Assembly: GCA_935421135.1 (NCBI GenBank)
Contig: OW285187.1
Location: 28,892,429 to 28,956,428, forward strand
DNA from: Bugulina stolonifera
Lineage: Eukaryota > Bryozoa > Gymnolaemata > Cheilostomatida > Bugulidae
Reading direction: 5' to 3'
Length of the DNA: 64,000 bases
Positions 43,901 through 53,578 of the stretch are shown here, piece by piece (positions within the stretch are counted from its first letter, which is position 1; every line of letters starts with the position of its first letter). Made by a program: the position numbers and the translations under genes. The notes under the pieces are model-generated. The model was not told the DNA's origin. It saw nothing but the letters and a program-made list of their open reading frames with translations, and did not search any database.

Positions 43901-44824
43901 GGTGAGATTTCTCTTCCATTGGGTCACTGAATATTTGGTTTCAGCTCTATTCGATGCCGGGTGTGTCAGCTGCCCAGTACTGCGTGTGTCAGCTGCCCAG
44001 TACTGCGTGTGTCAGCTGCCCAGTACTGTGTGTGTCAGCTATCCAGTGCTGTATGTGTTGACCTGAAGTGGTCAACCTTGGAGGACTTGCAGTTGGCTGG
44101 TAGTCATCTCACATTATGAAATTGGTTTTCGATTTTTGTAATATTCTTTTGAATTGAAGTTTATACATGTAGAATGTATATTAATTGTTGGTATAATATT
44201 AATTATAACCTGAAATGTCAAAGAACTAACTATTTACTGTAGTATTATTACATATTTATTAATAATTATGTAATGTAGGCTTTAGATGAAGGTTGTTCAA
44301 CTGTATCAACAATCTTTTGATGTAATATTGTTTAGATTTGTTGTGTTGCTTCTAGTTTAGTAAAGCATAGCTTCAATCTCTGCAGAGCTAACCTGATGAT
44401 AAAACTATTTATAAGTATACTACACCATCCTATTACTACCATCCTATTGCATCTAACAGAGGAGCTGGGAGGTGATGGTGCATACTAAACCTGATGGTGC
44501 ATACTAAATGACTAAAGCTAGTATATGTATTACAAGGATATGATTTATTGCATAAAGGTTGAATAATCATCGTTCTACAAGTAGATCCTACAAGTACATG
44601 TACATCCTACAAATGTACATGTACAATACAATGTGTAAACCGTTGTGTTGTAGAAAGACAATGTCATGTATGTGGTGTCCAGGATAGACCCCACAGTTTC
44701 TCTCGTTGTCATCTATAAATCTAAGAAATCAGACAGAGAGAAGAAAGCAATCCTAACATTTCTGCAAGACATCAGTTCATCGCTTAGATACACCAAGTTG
44801 TTCAGTGATCTCAGACCCAACTGA
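37967..44824 (+). CDS. KICS2: KICSTOR subunit 2 (C12orf66 homologue)
   Basis: Nine exons: 37967-38071, 38615-38764, 38979-39124, 39380-39517, 40248-40494, 40793-40887, 41275-41443, 41884-42009 and 44654-44824, giving 448 residues (human ~445). KICSTOR tethers GATOR1 to lysosomes and so restrains mTORC1 when nutrients are low. Matches to human KICS2 include FFDNLRTFQYDKAKE (FFSHLGIFSYDKAKD), FTLYFYDVLSKYS (FSFYFHEALSRQT), DYYAKLVAFHKKTDANLITL and VSLVVIYKSKKSDREKKAIL ... FSDLRPN (TIVIIFESKKSERD ... FASLKP). Intron 3 is of U12 type, intron 4 contains a MITE, and intron 8 (42010-44653) contains an antisense gene. Confidence 0.93.
39125..39379 (+). other. U12-type (minor spliceosome) intron of KICS2
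   Basis: The donor reads GTATCCTT, the U12 5' splice-site consensus. TCCTTAAC, the exact U12 branch-site consensus, lies at 39361-39368, about 11-12 nt before the terminal AG, the spacing expected of U12 introns. The two flanking exons join in phase 2 and restore the conserved DFF...LHAMTSVKF segment, so the boundaries are fixed by the protein. Confidence 0.88.
39708..40011. mobile_element. ~300-bp MITE, copy 2 (KICS2 intron 4)
   Basis: Termini AAAGGTGCAAACACA and the matching complement TGTGTTTGCACCTTT are each followed inward by GAGCGTTTTGGGGCGA or a close variant, giving ~35-bp TIRs. An internal GTAAACATAAACACGTG matches copy 1 at 10181-10489 in reverse orientation. Confidence 0.8.
42386..43919 (-). 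CDS. Nested antisense gene: small charged, coiled-coil-like protein
   Basis: Two exons, 43759-43919 and 42386-42566, joined by a GT-AG intron (43758 down to 42567, donor GTGAGT), give an open 113-residue frame. It starts MEEKSHQDMKERRRLELVVR and ends IIPEYA, and lies entirely inside KICS2 intron 8 on the opposite strand. The first exon is highly charged and helical (heptad-like RAELEQIQKNRDSTISDMNT), and the second has SEQIQQNILYKRFLMSHKAQ. The splice phases agree (AA|A). An acceptor-like TATTCAG precedes the first exon at 43927, so a further 5' exon is possible. I do not recognise the family. It could be a ciliary or centrosomal small coiled-coil protein, but nothing shows that. Confidence 0.6.
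43961..44055. repeat. Four-copy ~23-bp minisatellite
   Basis: GTGTGTCAGCTGCCCAGTAC-type units repeat about four times just 5' of the nested antisense gene, in KICS2 intron 8. The last unit is diverged (CTATCCAGTGCTG). Confidence 0.8.
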
Positions 44825-46906
44825 CAGGACGATAGAGGACATCCTTGGCTAACTGGATTCATGATTGATTGGGGCAGCTGAATAGGTAGGCCTACTACAG
44901 CAACAGAAGGCACTAGTAGGGAACCAAGGCACTAGCAAGGAATAGGCACTAGTAGGGAACCAAGGCTGGCCTAATGTGTACTATACAACTGATGCTTAGC
45001 CTATGTCATGCAACAGCCACCATGGGTTTTGGTTTGACTAGCAATAGGCCCATGTGCACTGTCGGCGTGGTAAATAACGTTTTGATTAAAGTTTTGTTAC
45101 TCTATCTTCTGTGTTGTGGAAATTGAAACTTCAAAAGACCTCAAATGGAAGAAACTTTTAAACTTTCAAGAAGTTTGGATTTTTCTTTGATTTCAATATA
45201 ATAATGGGATATTTTGATTGATGTTTCCTCCCAGCCTAAACTAATGTTACAGTTCTGACCATTTTGCTTAAGAAGGCGACCAGGCATGTCTGAAGAGACT
45301 TTTTAGACTAACCAGATCTAAACAAGACTTAACAATGCTGCCTCTGTGTATATGTAGTTATGTACAATATTATACAATGCTTATTACGTTATACTGATAG
45401 CAATTCCTATATTGTACGAGCATTGACTAGTGATGTTGTAGAATGTAGACTATAAAAGCCTTGTACTGAAATAGGACCATTCATACAGCTTAGCTAACAC
45501 TAGCAGAAAGTGCCATGTAAGTTAGAGATGCTTTTGTATTATTCAAGATGGTGGAATACTATCTTCAAAACTTGGTGCTACACGTTTATTAAATTCAGAG
45601 TTATTATGCTTTTGTACAAATATATTTTTATTAGGATTACATGTATATAGTATATTAATTATTCTGAATATAATTGTAAAATAGAATGTTTGACGAGGTA
45701 AATGTTATAAAAAGGTAAATGAAGTGGTTACTATCCATAAAATATTAATTATAATACTAGTAAAATGTACATGTATATAACCCATTATGAACTCAGTCAG
45801 ATAAAATATTTGTTGCACAAAATCACACTCACTGCACAAGAAAAATCACAAAAAATGGACTGAATATAATTTCCTGCTAAACAACATGGCACTAGCATTT
45901 TCAGCTAAGGGTATACTCAGATACTGGTATATAATAGACATAGGGTTGTAATATAAACACATTCACACTCCCAATCGCTTCACTCACACATCTATGTACA
46001 GTATTCTGGAATGTTTTAGTACGCGGTTCTTGTAGGACATTGGGATATCCTGAGGTGACAAGATATGGTCACTGATTGGACAACTAAACTGCATTTCTAA
46101 TTCGATAGAAAAATGAAGCAGTTTAGCTGAAGTGATTGTATCGTAGCACAAGAGCTCATGCACATTTCAGAACTCAGTCTTGCATTCATCCACACCACAA
46201 TTTAGTTAATCATAGGCAGCAAAAATAGAAGTTATTTTATCAAAATGTGTCATGAAGGTTTTTCCAAAAATAACAAACATACAGTGTAGGGAAATTTATA
46301 TGGCCAATAGATCAGCACTACTTAAAACTAATGTAGGCTGTATCACTAAAATATATGGTATATATATGTGAATGATTATATAGTAGTAACTATGGTACTT
46401 CATAAATAAAATGGACAACTTTCATAATCTAGGGTCTTAGTCTTGTAGGCGCAGCATCATCTCTCATTCTCTTTCACCTGAAATTGAGGAGCATCTAATT
46501 GAATATTCAATATGAATATGGGCAAATATAATTACATACGTTTTCTGTGTCAATGGCTTTTTAGACCTACTTGTACCTACGCGAGACAGTTTGTTAGAGA
46601 TCATGGGTATTGTATTTCTATATTTATAGATACTATTTGATAGGCTTGCTATTGTCTTTTGTCAGTTTTCAATAACTAATCATGCATGATTACCAGATAG
46701 GCAGCATTGGAACAATGTAAAAATACAGTACAATGCTTCAGACTCTTAAGAGTATACAAGTTATCTATTATATGATCTGCTTGCAGATAGCACAGTAAAG
46801 GGCTGTATATCCTTGCCCAACTGCTTCTACATGTACATATATATTCAAGAGTGAAAGGGAAATTGAAGATAGGCATATTTTACTTACCATATTTGTTCCC
46901 CTTATA
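44825..46906. other. Intergenic region after KICS2
   Basis: About 2 kb. Near 44920-44960 a short duplication (GGCACTAGTAGGGAACCAAG) occurs twice, and ATTAAA at 45085 may serve KICS2 polyadenylation. No exon is supported elsewhere in it. Confidence 0.5.
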
Positions 46907-47714
46907 TTAGTAGTTGAGGGTAATTAGCAATTTGATGTGGACTCCTTTTCTTCCTGCCTCATAATACAGTGTTTCCATTCCATCCAACTGTAACAGAAAA
47001 AAAATATTGAATTGCTACAATTTGCAAGTACATACATATATCTTACACTATATTAATGAGTAGTATCTAATGATATAAAAATTGATTCTAATTTACATCT
47101 TCATGATTTTTTACAGCCTTAGAGCATTGATATAACAATATTGCTTTACTAACTAAGCCTATTTGAAAGTTCACTTACCAAGTTGTGAGGGGGTGTTCTA
47201 AGATGTCATCCCCTTGTTATTTATCTTTTGGCATTTCAATTCTCAAGCAAATACCTTAGGTTTTACCAACTCTCTGGTGCCCCAGGCACCAGAGAGCAAG
47301 CAGGAAGCAGGTGCTCTGTGTTGTGCTCTCAGTGCTTGACTGACACTCAGTGGAACACCAGTTGGTTACATAGTCATGGTAGCCATGGCAATTTTTTATG
47401 TGTTCAAAAATGCCTATTGCATTCATTGGTGAACCATAGCAATTTATTAATAACATCATAAATAATTCATGAATGTTGCTATACAATGATTATATTTCAT
47501 GAATAATGCATTGAACTAGTAAATGATTGAGTGATCTAATCTGGTCATGGAAGAATTGTTTTACTCAGCCATTGGTTAGCACCTGGTGGAACTATATGTC
47601 TAGGTGCATCTTATTTTTATATTACTATATTCATGTAATAATGATGTACAGGTTAAGTACATTACACTTGCAGCTTCAGTAAATAGTGTACTTCCAAGCC
47701 TCTCCAGATTACCA
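46907..47714 (-). CDS. Possible 3' exon pair of an unidentified minus-strand gene
   Basis: Two minus-strand segments bounded by splice-like sites join in frame: 47666-47714 (acceptor TGTCAG, donor GTAATG) and 46907-46987 (acceptor TTACAG, ending in TAA). They encode GNLERLGSTLFTEAAS followed by LDGMETLYYEAGRKG...LLITLNY. The composition looks protein-like and is much better than chance neighbours, but no upstream exon or family could be identified. It could be the tail of a small gene between KICS2 and the claudin-like gene, or a pseudogene relic. Confidence 0.3.
47271..47293. repeat. Short perfect hairpin
   Basis: CTCTGGTGCC and GGCACCAGAG form a 10-bp perfect palindrome with a 3-nt loop in otherwise unannotated DNA. 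No T-run follows, so it is not a Pol III terminator. Confidence 0.5.
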
Positions 47715-48756
47715 CTGACAGGTGTACGCTATGATAATACTGAGAGGAACAGATATTGAGAAACAGCAACTAATGTGGTTTTCATGACACTCCAGCGATC
47801 TGTTTGGATGGAAGAACTGCACACCAACTGTTTGATTGAAGAATATAAAAGGACATGCAGAAGAGTGTAGCAAGTATTTTAGCAGGCCTACTTGTCTTAG
47901 CATAAGCGGGCTGTGTACTGGGAGTAGGAATTGAGATTAGATAATGTAATTATGTTGTGTATGTGCAGTATAATATAAATCCATATAAAATTAGTGTGCC
48001 ATCAGAAATTATATAGGCCTACATGTATTTTCCAGGAAGCCCACTACAAAAGTAGTACTGAGAAGTTGTCCTCCCCAATTTCTTTTTGAGAGAGGACAAC
48101 TTTATAACATACACAATAGCTTAAAAATACCCATAAGCTGAATGTGCCCCCTATGACCCTCCACAATGACTGAGGTATAAAAAGCTGCTGGTTTTAGTGG
48201 AGGCTGCCACCAATTTTGGAGAAATGTCCACCTGTAAAATATGTATGTGCAAGAACTTGATGTTGGACCTGCTCTTCTACTTGGACCAAAGATTTGGTCT
48301 GCTCTGTTTTTGAAGGCGGTTGAGGTTGAGTTTGAGTTGGAATGTATTTGGCTATAAATAATATAACACAGTGAAAAATAATATGTATACTGTATAGATA
48401 GTTATATACAAGATTAGAAAAATAATCATGTTCCAACAATGAATCCAAAGTAAGGATGAGAAGTTTAGGAGTTATTAGCTTGTGATAGTTGGCTCTATAA
48501 TTGATGATAGGGCAACTCCAACTGTAAATACACATCACATTGCAGCTCAGTATAATATGTACACTGCAAAGTGCAAGCTGTAAAAAACTAAAAAATGGAA
48601 TGTCTGACTAAAACTAGTACAGTACCAAATGGAATGTAGAATAAACCTGACATGATAGAATGTAGAAAGAACAATTAATTGGTCAGTCCTTCCTTGCAAG
48701 ACTTAATATAGAGAACTACCACATGTAATGTTAAATTAGTTTCATACATTGTTCTC
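47715..48756. other. Spacer 3' of the claudin-like gene
   Basis: This holds a small hairpin at 48063-48102 (AAGTTGTCCTC/GAGGACAACTT). On the minus strand at 48194-48352 an acceptor-preceded open segment rich in Gln/Pro/Thr ends in TAA. The latter could be an alternative last exon of the claudin-like gene, but no donor in that gene fits well. No other gene is visible. Confidence 0.45.
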
Positions 48757-50099
48757 TCATTGTCTGTATTTTGGGTTGTGCTCCTTGGGGCGCTCTGAGA
48801 TCGCACCAGCCAAGAAAGCTATACAGAATCCAGATGAAAGAACACAGATAATCATCAAAGCAAATCCAGCACCAAAGTAGTTATATTGTGGCATTGGGAG
48901 TCTGTACAATTTAGGATCTTTTGCACAAGCTCCAAATATTATAACACAGATCAAACCACCTAATGCTACAAAACAAATGAGACAAAGAAATAAGAAGACA
49001 TAAACTGAGTATTGGGTAATCTGTATAACTAGGCTACAACTCAAAATTAGTATAATGCAAATTGATGAGTTGCTACATTGTGGTTCTATTCAAAAATAAT
49101 TAAAACATCCGTCAATATGGCAGTAGATTATACCCATAGAGAGTTTACCAGTGCATGTAGAGAAGGCAATAGAGCCTGCATATCCACAGAGTCTGAGTGA
49201 TTGATTACATCGGCCAGCCAGCAGGAAGAACAAAGATGCAAAACTGGCTAATAGGGTGAGAACTGAGAATGCTTGTACAGCTTTAAACCATGCTGAAAGA
49301 CAAGAATATTTGTATTTTCCTTCATAGATAATAACCTCTTCTTGTGATATAGAAGTTAGTGTTGGGCCTACTCTGTAAGGATCAGAAGCAGTCTTATGTG
49401 TGGGGAGATTAATGGTCTCTATTTTAGCTGGGTTCCAGATAGAGACAGCTTCAGCCTAGAGACATAAGCTTGTCATGTTTCAGAATAGGATGTTGATAGG
49501 CCAATAGGCAAGAGCTCAAGGAACTGGTCTAGTAGTCAACTAGTAATTCATCTAGCTATAGGCCTACTATGTTGTATGCTCTCACCAGTTAGTAAAAAGC
49601 TAATTCAAATATCTACCAATATGAATATGACTCGCGCATCGTCGGTACAAGATATCGTATAAACAACATAAATACAAATAGCATTAAAATCATAATAATC
49701 TAATGGATGGTTGGATGACATATAGGCTATGTAAGATGAAAAAATTATAACAAATAATAATGTGGGTATGGTAATCATTCCTCGTAATCAGACTCTGATT
49801 AAACCATCAATCATCACATCACGCGATGGGCAAGGGAGGAATATCTCACCTGGGTTGAGCATATCACGGACATCATCCAATTCACCATGAAATATCCACC
49901 AACATCCACTGTAAAATCTATAAGCATATTGCTTGGGATCGGTGAAAGCTGTAAAGCAGACTTCCCACAGCCCAATTCTAGTAAAAGTACTTTGTTTTTG
50001 TTCCCATGATAGCAGCCAGTGTGGCAAAACAAAAGAAAGAACACAAGCTATCACTGCCAAAACGCCCAAGAGTAAAGCCGTATTTCCATAACAAGACAT
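48757..50099 (-). CDS. Claudin/PMP22-family four-transmembrane protein
   Basis: Three exons, 49850-50099, 49149-49448 and 48757-48965, total 253 codons (252 aa). TM1 is ~7-27. The first extracellular loop carries the family signature W28 ... G43-L-W45 ... C48 ... C66. TM2 (AWFKAVQAFSVLTLLASFAS), TM3 (LCGYAGSIAFSTCTALGGLI) and TM4 (FGAGFALMIICVLSSGFCIA) follow, with a short basic tail ending KYRQ. The first loop is long, because exon 2 begins with ~45 extra residues before TM2. Family members build paracellular junctions, act as channel subunits, or shape membranes; which applies here cannot be told. The acceptor of exon 2 (GAAG|CTGTCT) is the one that keeps phase. An upstream TCTAG acceptor would place a stop in frame. 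Confidence 0.82.
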
Positions 50100-51655
50100 A
50101 TTGAGCCAGCACCACTTTACTGTAGGACTTTGGAGTTGGCTTACAAGTTAATAGGTGGAGGTAACAATAAAAACCATCAACAAATAATTTCAGGTTTTCA
50201 TCCCAAAACAACCATTTTTGACCTACTTGTAAACTGTGTATTCGCGACCACAACAAATCGTCATTATCTTCAAATAGCGAATAAGTCTAACCATTGAGTA
50301 GAGCGATGAAGGTATATTACTGTTTTCGCAAAAATAATTCTAGGGCTGGTGCGAGCAGACAAATCTAAAAATGTGTCATTTAATTCACTAACCTTGACAT
50401 CTCATAGCCTACGATACAAGTAACAATACGGGTTTGTTTATCAATACCAGTTCAACATAATGTAGTGTAACGTTATGGTCGGGAACAGTAATCTTGGTTC
50501 ACGTTCTATTACCAGTACAAAATAAAAGTGTACAAGACTGACTAGTAATTTACTAGTAAAGTATGAGAGGAAAATAATGTAGGTCTGCACTGCTTCTATT
50601 TGACATTTAGGCCAAACCTTCAGGAGCATTCAGCAGATTGTGATTCTATGAATTTAAAATATAACTAGCATGATAGCACCAAGAAGATTTGTTTGTTATT
50701 TACAGTTTGAGTTCAGTTGAGTTTATTCCAAGTTTGTTTTAGTTAGTTAAGTTTATGATATGATTGATCATTATGATTATCATTATTATGAAATAATCTA
50801 ATGTAATGTTTAACAAATAAAAAAAATAAAAATAGCAGCTATTACTATACTTTCTATTATATTACTATAACTATTATAATTTAATTTAACTTGATACAAT
50901 ACACATCACATGTATGTACATGTATTATAATGATAATCACATTCATATTCTATTGATATTTATTATGATTATTCATTACATTATTATTTGCAAGTACTAA
51001 TTAGGCCTAATTATGGTAATAGATATAATTAATACATATATTATATAATGATAATGTGTAATAATAATTATATCACTGTTATTGTTTTATTTATTGTTAT
51101 TTATATAATAATTTATTTTTTATTTTAATGAACCGAATTTTATTTTTATTTATTTTTATTTTGACTTGTAACTAATCATGCTATTAATCAATTATCAATG
51201 GGATAAATAGATAATGGCCATTGTGTATGTTTTGTTAATTTTAATCATGTTAAGATGTTAAAAGTATTATAGACCCACAGTTGAGTATGTCTGTAGGCCT
51301 ATTAATTAGTAATTCAATTTTATAAGCGACAATTTGAGAATGAACTGCCAAACTAGAGACCGATTTTGTGCTTTAGTAGTCCTTGTAAATTGCTGAAGCA
51401 TGTTTTACTAAATCACCTAAATGAAGCACTTGGTTGATTTTTTCATGTGGCTTTATTACATTAAGCTCTGTGCGTCGTCAGTTTTTCTCTAATCAATCGA
51501 TCTCCCATTCTTTGATGTTCAATACCGACCTTTAAAAGTTGTATGCTGAGGATTGACAGGGCATTCTTTATCTGAATTTTTGAATTTTTGTATGATAGGC
51601 CAATCATATGGACTTTGCTCTTGAACAACAAGGAATTTAAGTCTAATTCTTAGCA

Positions 51656-51895
51656 CTCTTGGCATTGTTTAACGGCAGACAGACCTTAAACTTGGTAATC
51701 ACATTGAAGGAAAGGCTAGCAAAGTCTTTGGTTGTGTTAAATTCACATTTACATGAAACATCTAAAAAGCACAATCCTCTTGCTTATACCTCTCTCTGCA
51801 GGACATTCCTTCGGAATGGAGATAAGCTATGGGATCCATCAAATGATATCTATGACAATAAGTTTGTGAAAAATCAAGCTATCTGTTTTATAAAA
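51656..51895 (+). pseudogene. LINE reverse-transcriptase C-terminal remnant
   Basis: An open segment of ~80 codons reads LAKSLVVLNSHL...AYTSLCRTFL...KLWDPSNDIYDNKFVKNQ AICFIK. It aligns by eye with the C-terminal region of LINE reverse transcriptases (KAxxxLGFLRRNL...AYxSLVRPxLEYAxxVWDPxxxxDIxxLExVQRRAARFI). Sequence before and after is shifted or stopped, so it is a dead fragment. It is not a copy of the LINE at 11549, whose equivalent segment reads YACPVWDPASQG. Confidence 0.55.
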
Positions 51896-52173
51896 TAATG
51901 TTTGCCGAGGTATATGGATGTCTTTGCCTTATGAAGCAGTAAAGATGATTGTGGTATATGGTGTTTGGATTGAAGTAATCTTTGAGCCAATGGTAGTTTT
52001 CATAATAACACGCTTAATTAGCGTCAATTCTTGTATATTTCAGGAGCTAGAATTATCTTTGTGATCTGCATGTACATCTATATGAGTTATATACTCTTAG
52101 TCATTACACATAACCAATAACAGAAAACACACTTCTTTTTCTCTATTATACTATGCACCATATGATTAATATT

Positions 52174-52530
52174 TAGCACTAACACTGTAGCTCTAGCACT
52201 GACACTGTAACCCTGGCACTAACACTAACCCTAGCACTGACACTGTAACCCTAGCACTAACTGTAAACCTAGCACTAACTGTAACTCTAACACTAACTAT
52301 AACCGTAGCACTGACTACCCCTAACAATAACTGTAACCGTAGCACTAACTGTACTCCTAACACTAACTATACCCCTAGCACTAACTGTAACCGTAGCACT
52401 AACTGTACTCCTAGTACTAACTATAACCGTAGCACTAATTGTACTGCACTAACTGTAACCATAGCACTAGCTATAGCCCTAGTACTAACTGTAACCATAG
52501 CACTAGCTATAGCCCTAGTACTAACTGTAA
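52174..52530. repeat. Degenerate CTAGCACTAACTGTAACC satellite
   Basis: About 350 bp consists of irregular tandem units built from ACTAACTGTAACC, CTAGCACT and CTAACACT, mostly 16-18 bp long. It superficially resembles telomeric CTAACCC repeats but is not in register with them. Copies vary in length and sequence, so the array is old. Confidence 0.75.
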
Positions 52531-53578
52531 CAATAGGGTACTCTTTAGGGTTAATTATGTAATGTGCAGCTTTCCAGCTCACTTTATATTTTCCCCTATC
52601 AACTATTTCTTCCTGCTACCTTCCACATGTACTGAATATTGACTTCATGGGCTAGTTGACAGCTTTATGCATACCTTGCATTGTCAGAAATCGTTTCAGT
52701 GATCCTGAGTCATCTATGTGAATGCAACTTCCTGGTTTTCTTTTGGTATTAGCAAAGATTAGAATCTTTTGTGTATGTTGTTCACCATTTCAATAAAGAA
52801 GGAAAGCTAATCAAATTTATGTCTCATGTGTGAGTCACAATAATGCTTAGTGTTTATTCACCTTTTATATGCATATTGTATCTTGGGTGAGAGTATACAC
52901 TTAGAATATTGTATTACTCATTGCACCTGCCATAGGAGCTATAGAGCCTAATTAAGTTGTTGTTCTGGGGTTACGTCATAATAACTGGCAGCAGCTCAAG
53001 GTTGATGCGATGCTATATGTTACGAACACAGTCTGCACTCTGTTATAGGTTTGGTTCTTGCAAAATCTTAGGTTATAAGTACAAATAATGAAAAATTTCA
53101 TAACTCCTGTTTCATGCTCATTAAATTTTAAAATTATTATTTGCAAATGCAGTACTCAATTGCTGTATACTAATATTGTTTTGCACATCATGTTCAGTTT
53201 CACATCAAAGTTCTTAGTTGGTTCCATCGATATATGAGCACTTGGTATTTGACTAAAAGTGCATCCCATCACCCCACGGACTTTTACATTTGGCACAGAT
53301 TCAAAAGGGGATTGTGACATCAGCTGAAAGTTTATGTCTTATGTCAATGAAGCTTTCTATATTTGACAGCTGAAGATTTGTTGGAATGTGTTATGTAATT
53401 GAATTAGCATCATTATTTTATGTTATAGGTATTGATTCAGACCTTTATCCAGTGTTTCCCCTTTGTGATTGTACCGGTTTGTGAGAATATTCCTAGCCCT
53501 ACCATACCTTTAGCACTATGGTGGAATTTTCACATAAACATTCAGGCCCTGTGTGGTTACTTTTGCAGGGACCTCTCA

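Larger units (their letters stand above)
50100..53578. other. Gene-poor region upstream of the claudin-like gene and the phosphatase
   Basis: About 3.5 kb between divergent genes. It contains an AT-only tract (~50750-51250), a LINE remnant (51656-51895) and a degenerate satellite (52174-52530). An acceptor-like TTTTGCAG at 53561-53568 precedes the phosphatase start, so a noncoding first exon may lie in here. Confidence 0.55.

Noticed and set aside
47228..47461. 77-codon plus-strand ORF
   Set aside because: There is no homology. It overlaps a hairpin and low-complexity CTCTGGTGCC-type sequence and lacks splice context.
48194..48352. Gln/Pro-rich open segment after an acceptor-like site
   Set aside because: It could be an alternative last exon of the claudin-like gene, but the claudin frame already ends cleanly at 48757 and no donor in the right phase is evident.
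52174..52530. Interstitial telomeric repeat
   Set aside because: Units contain CTAACACTAACTGTAACC-like strings, not the animal TTAGGG/CCCTAA register, so it is a degenerate local satellite.
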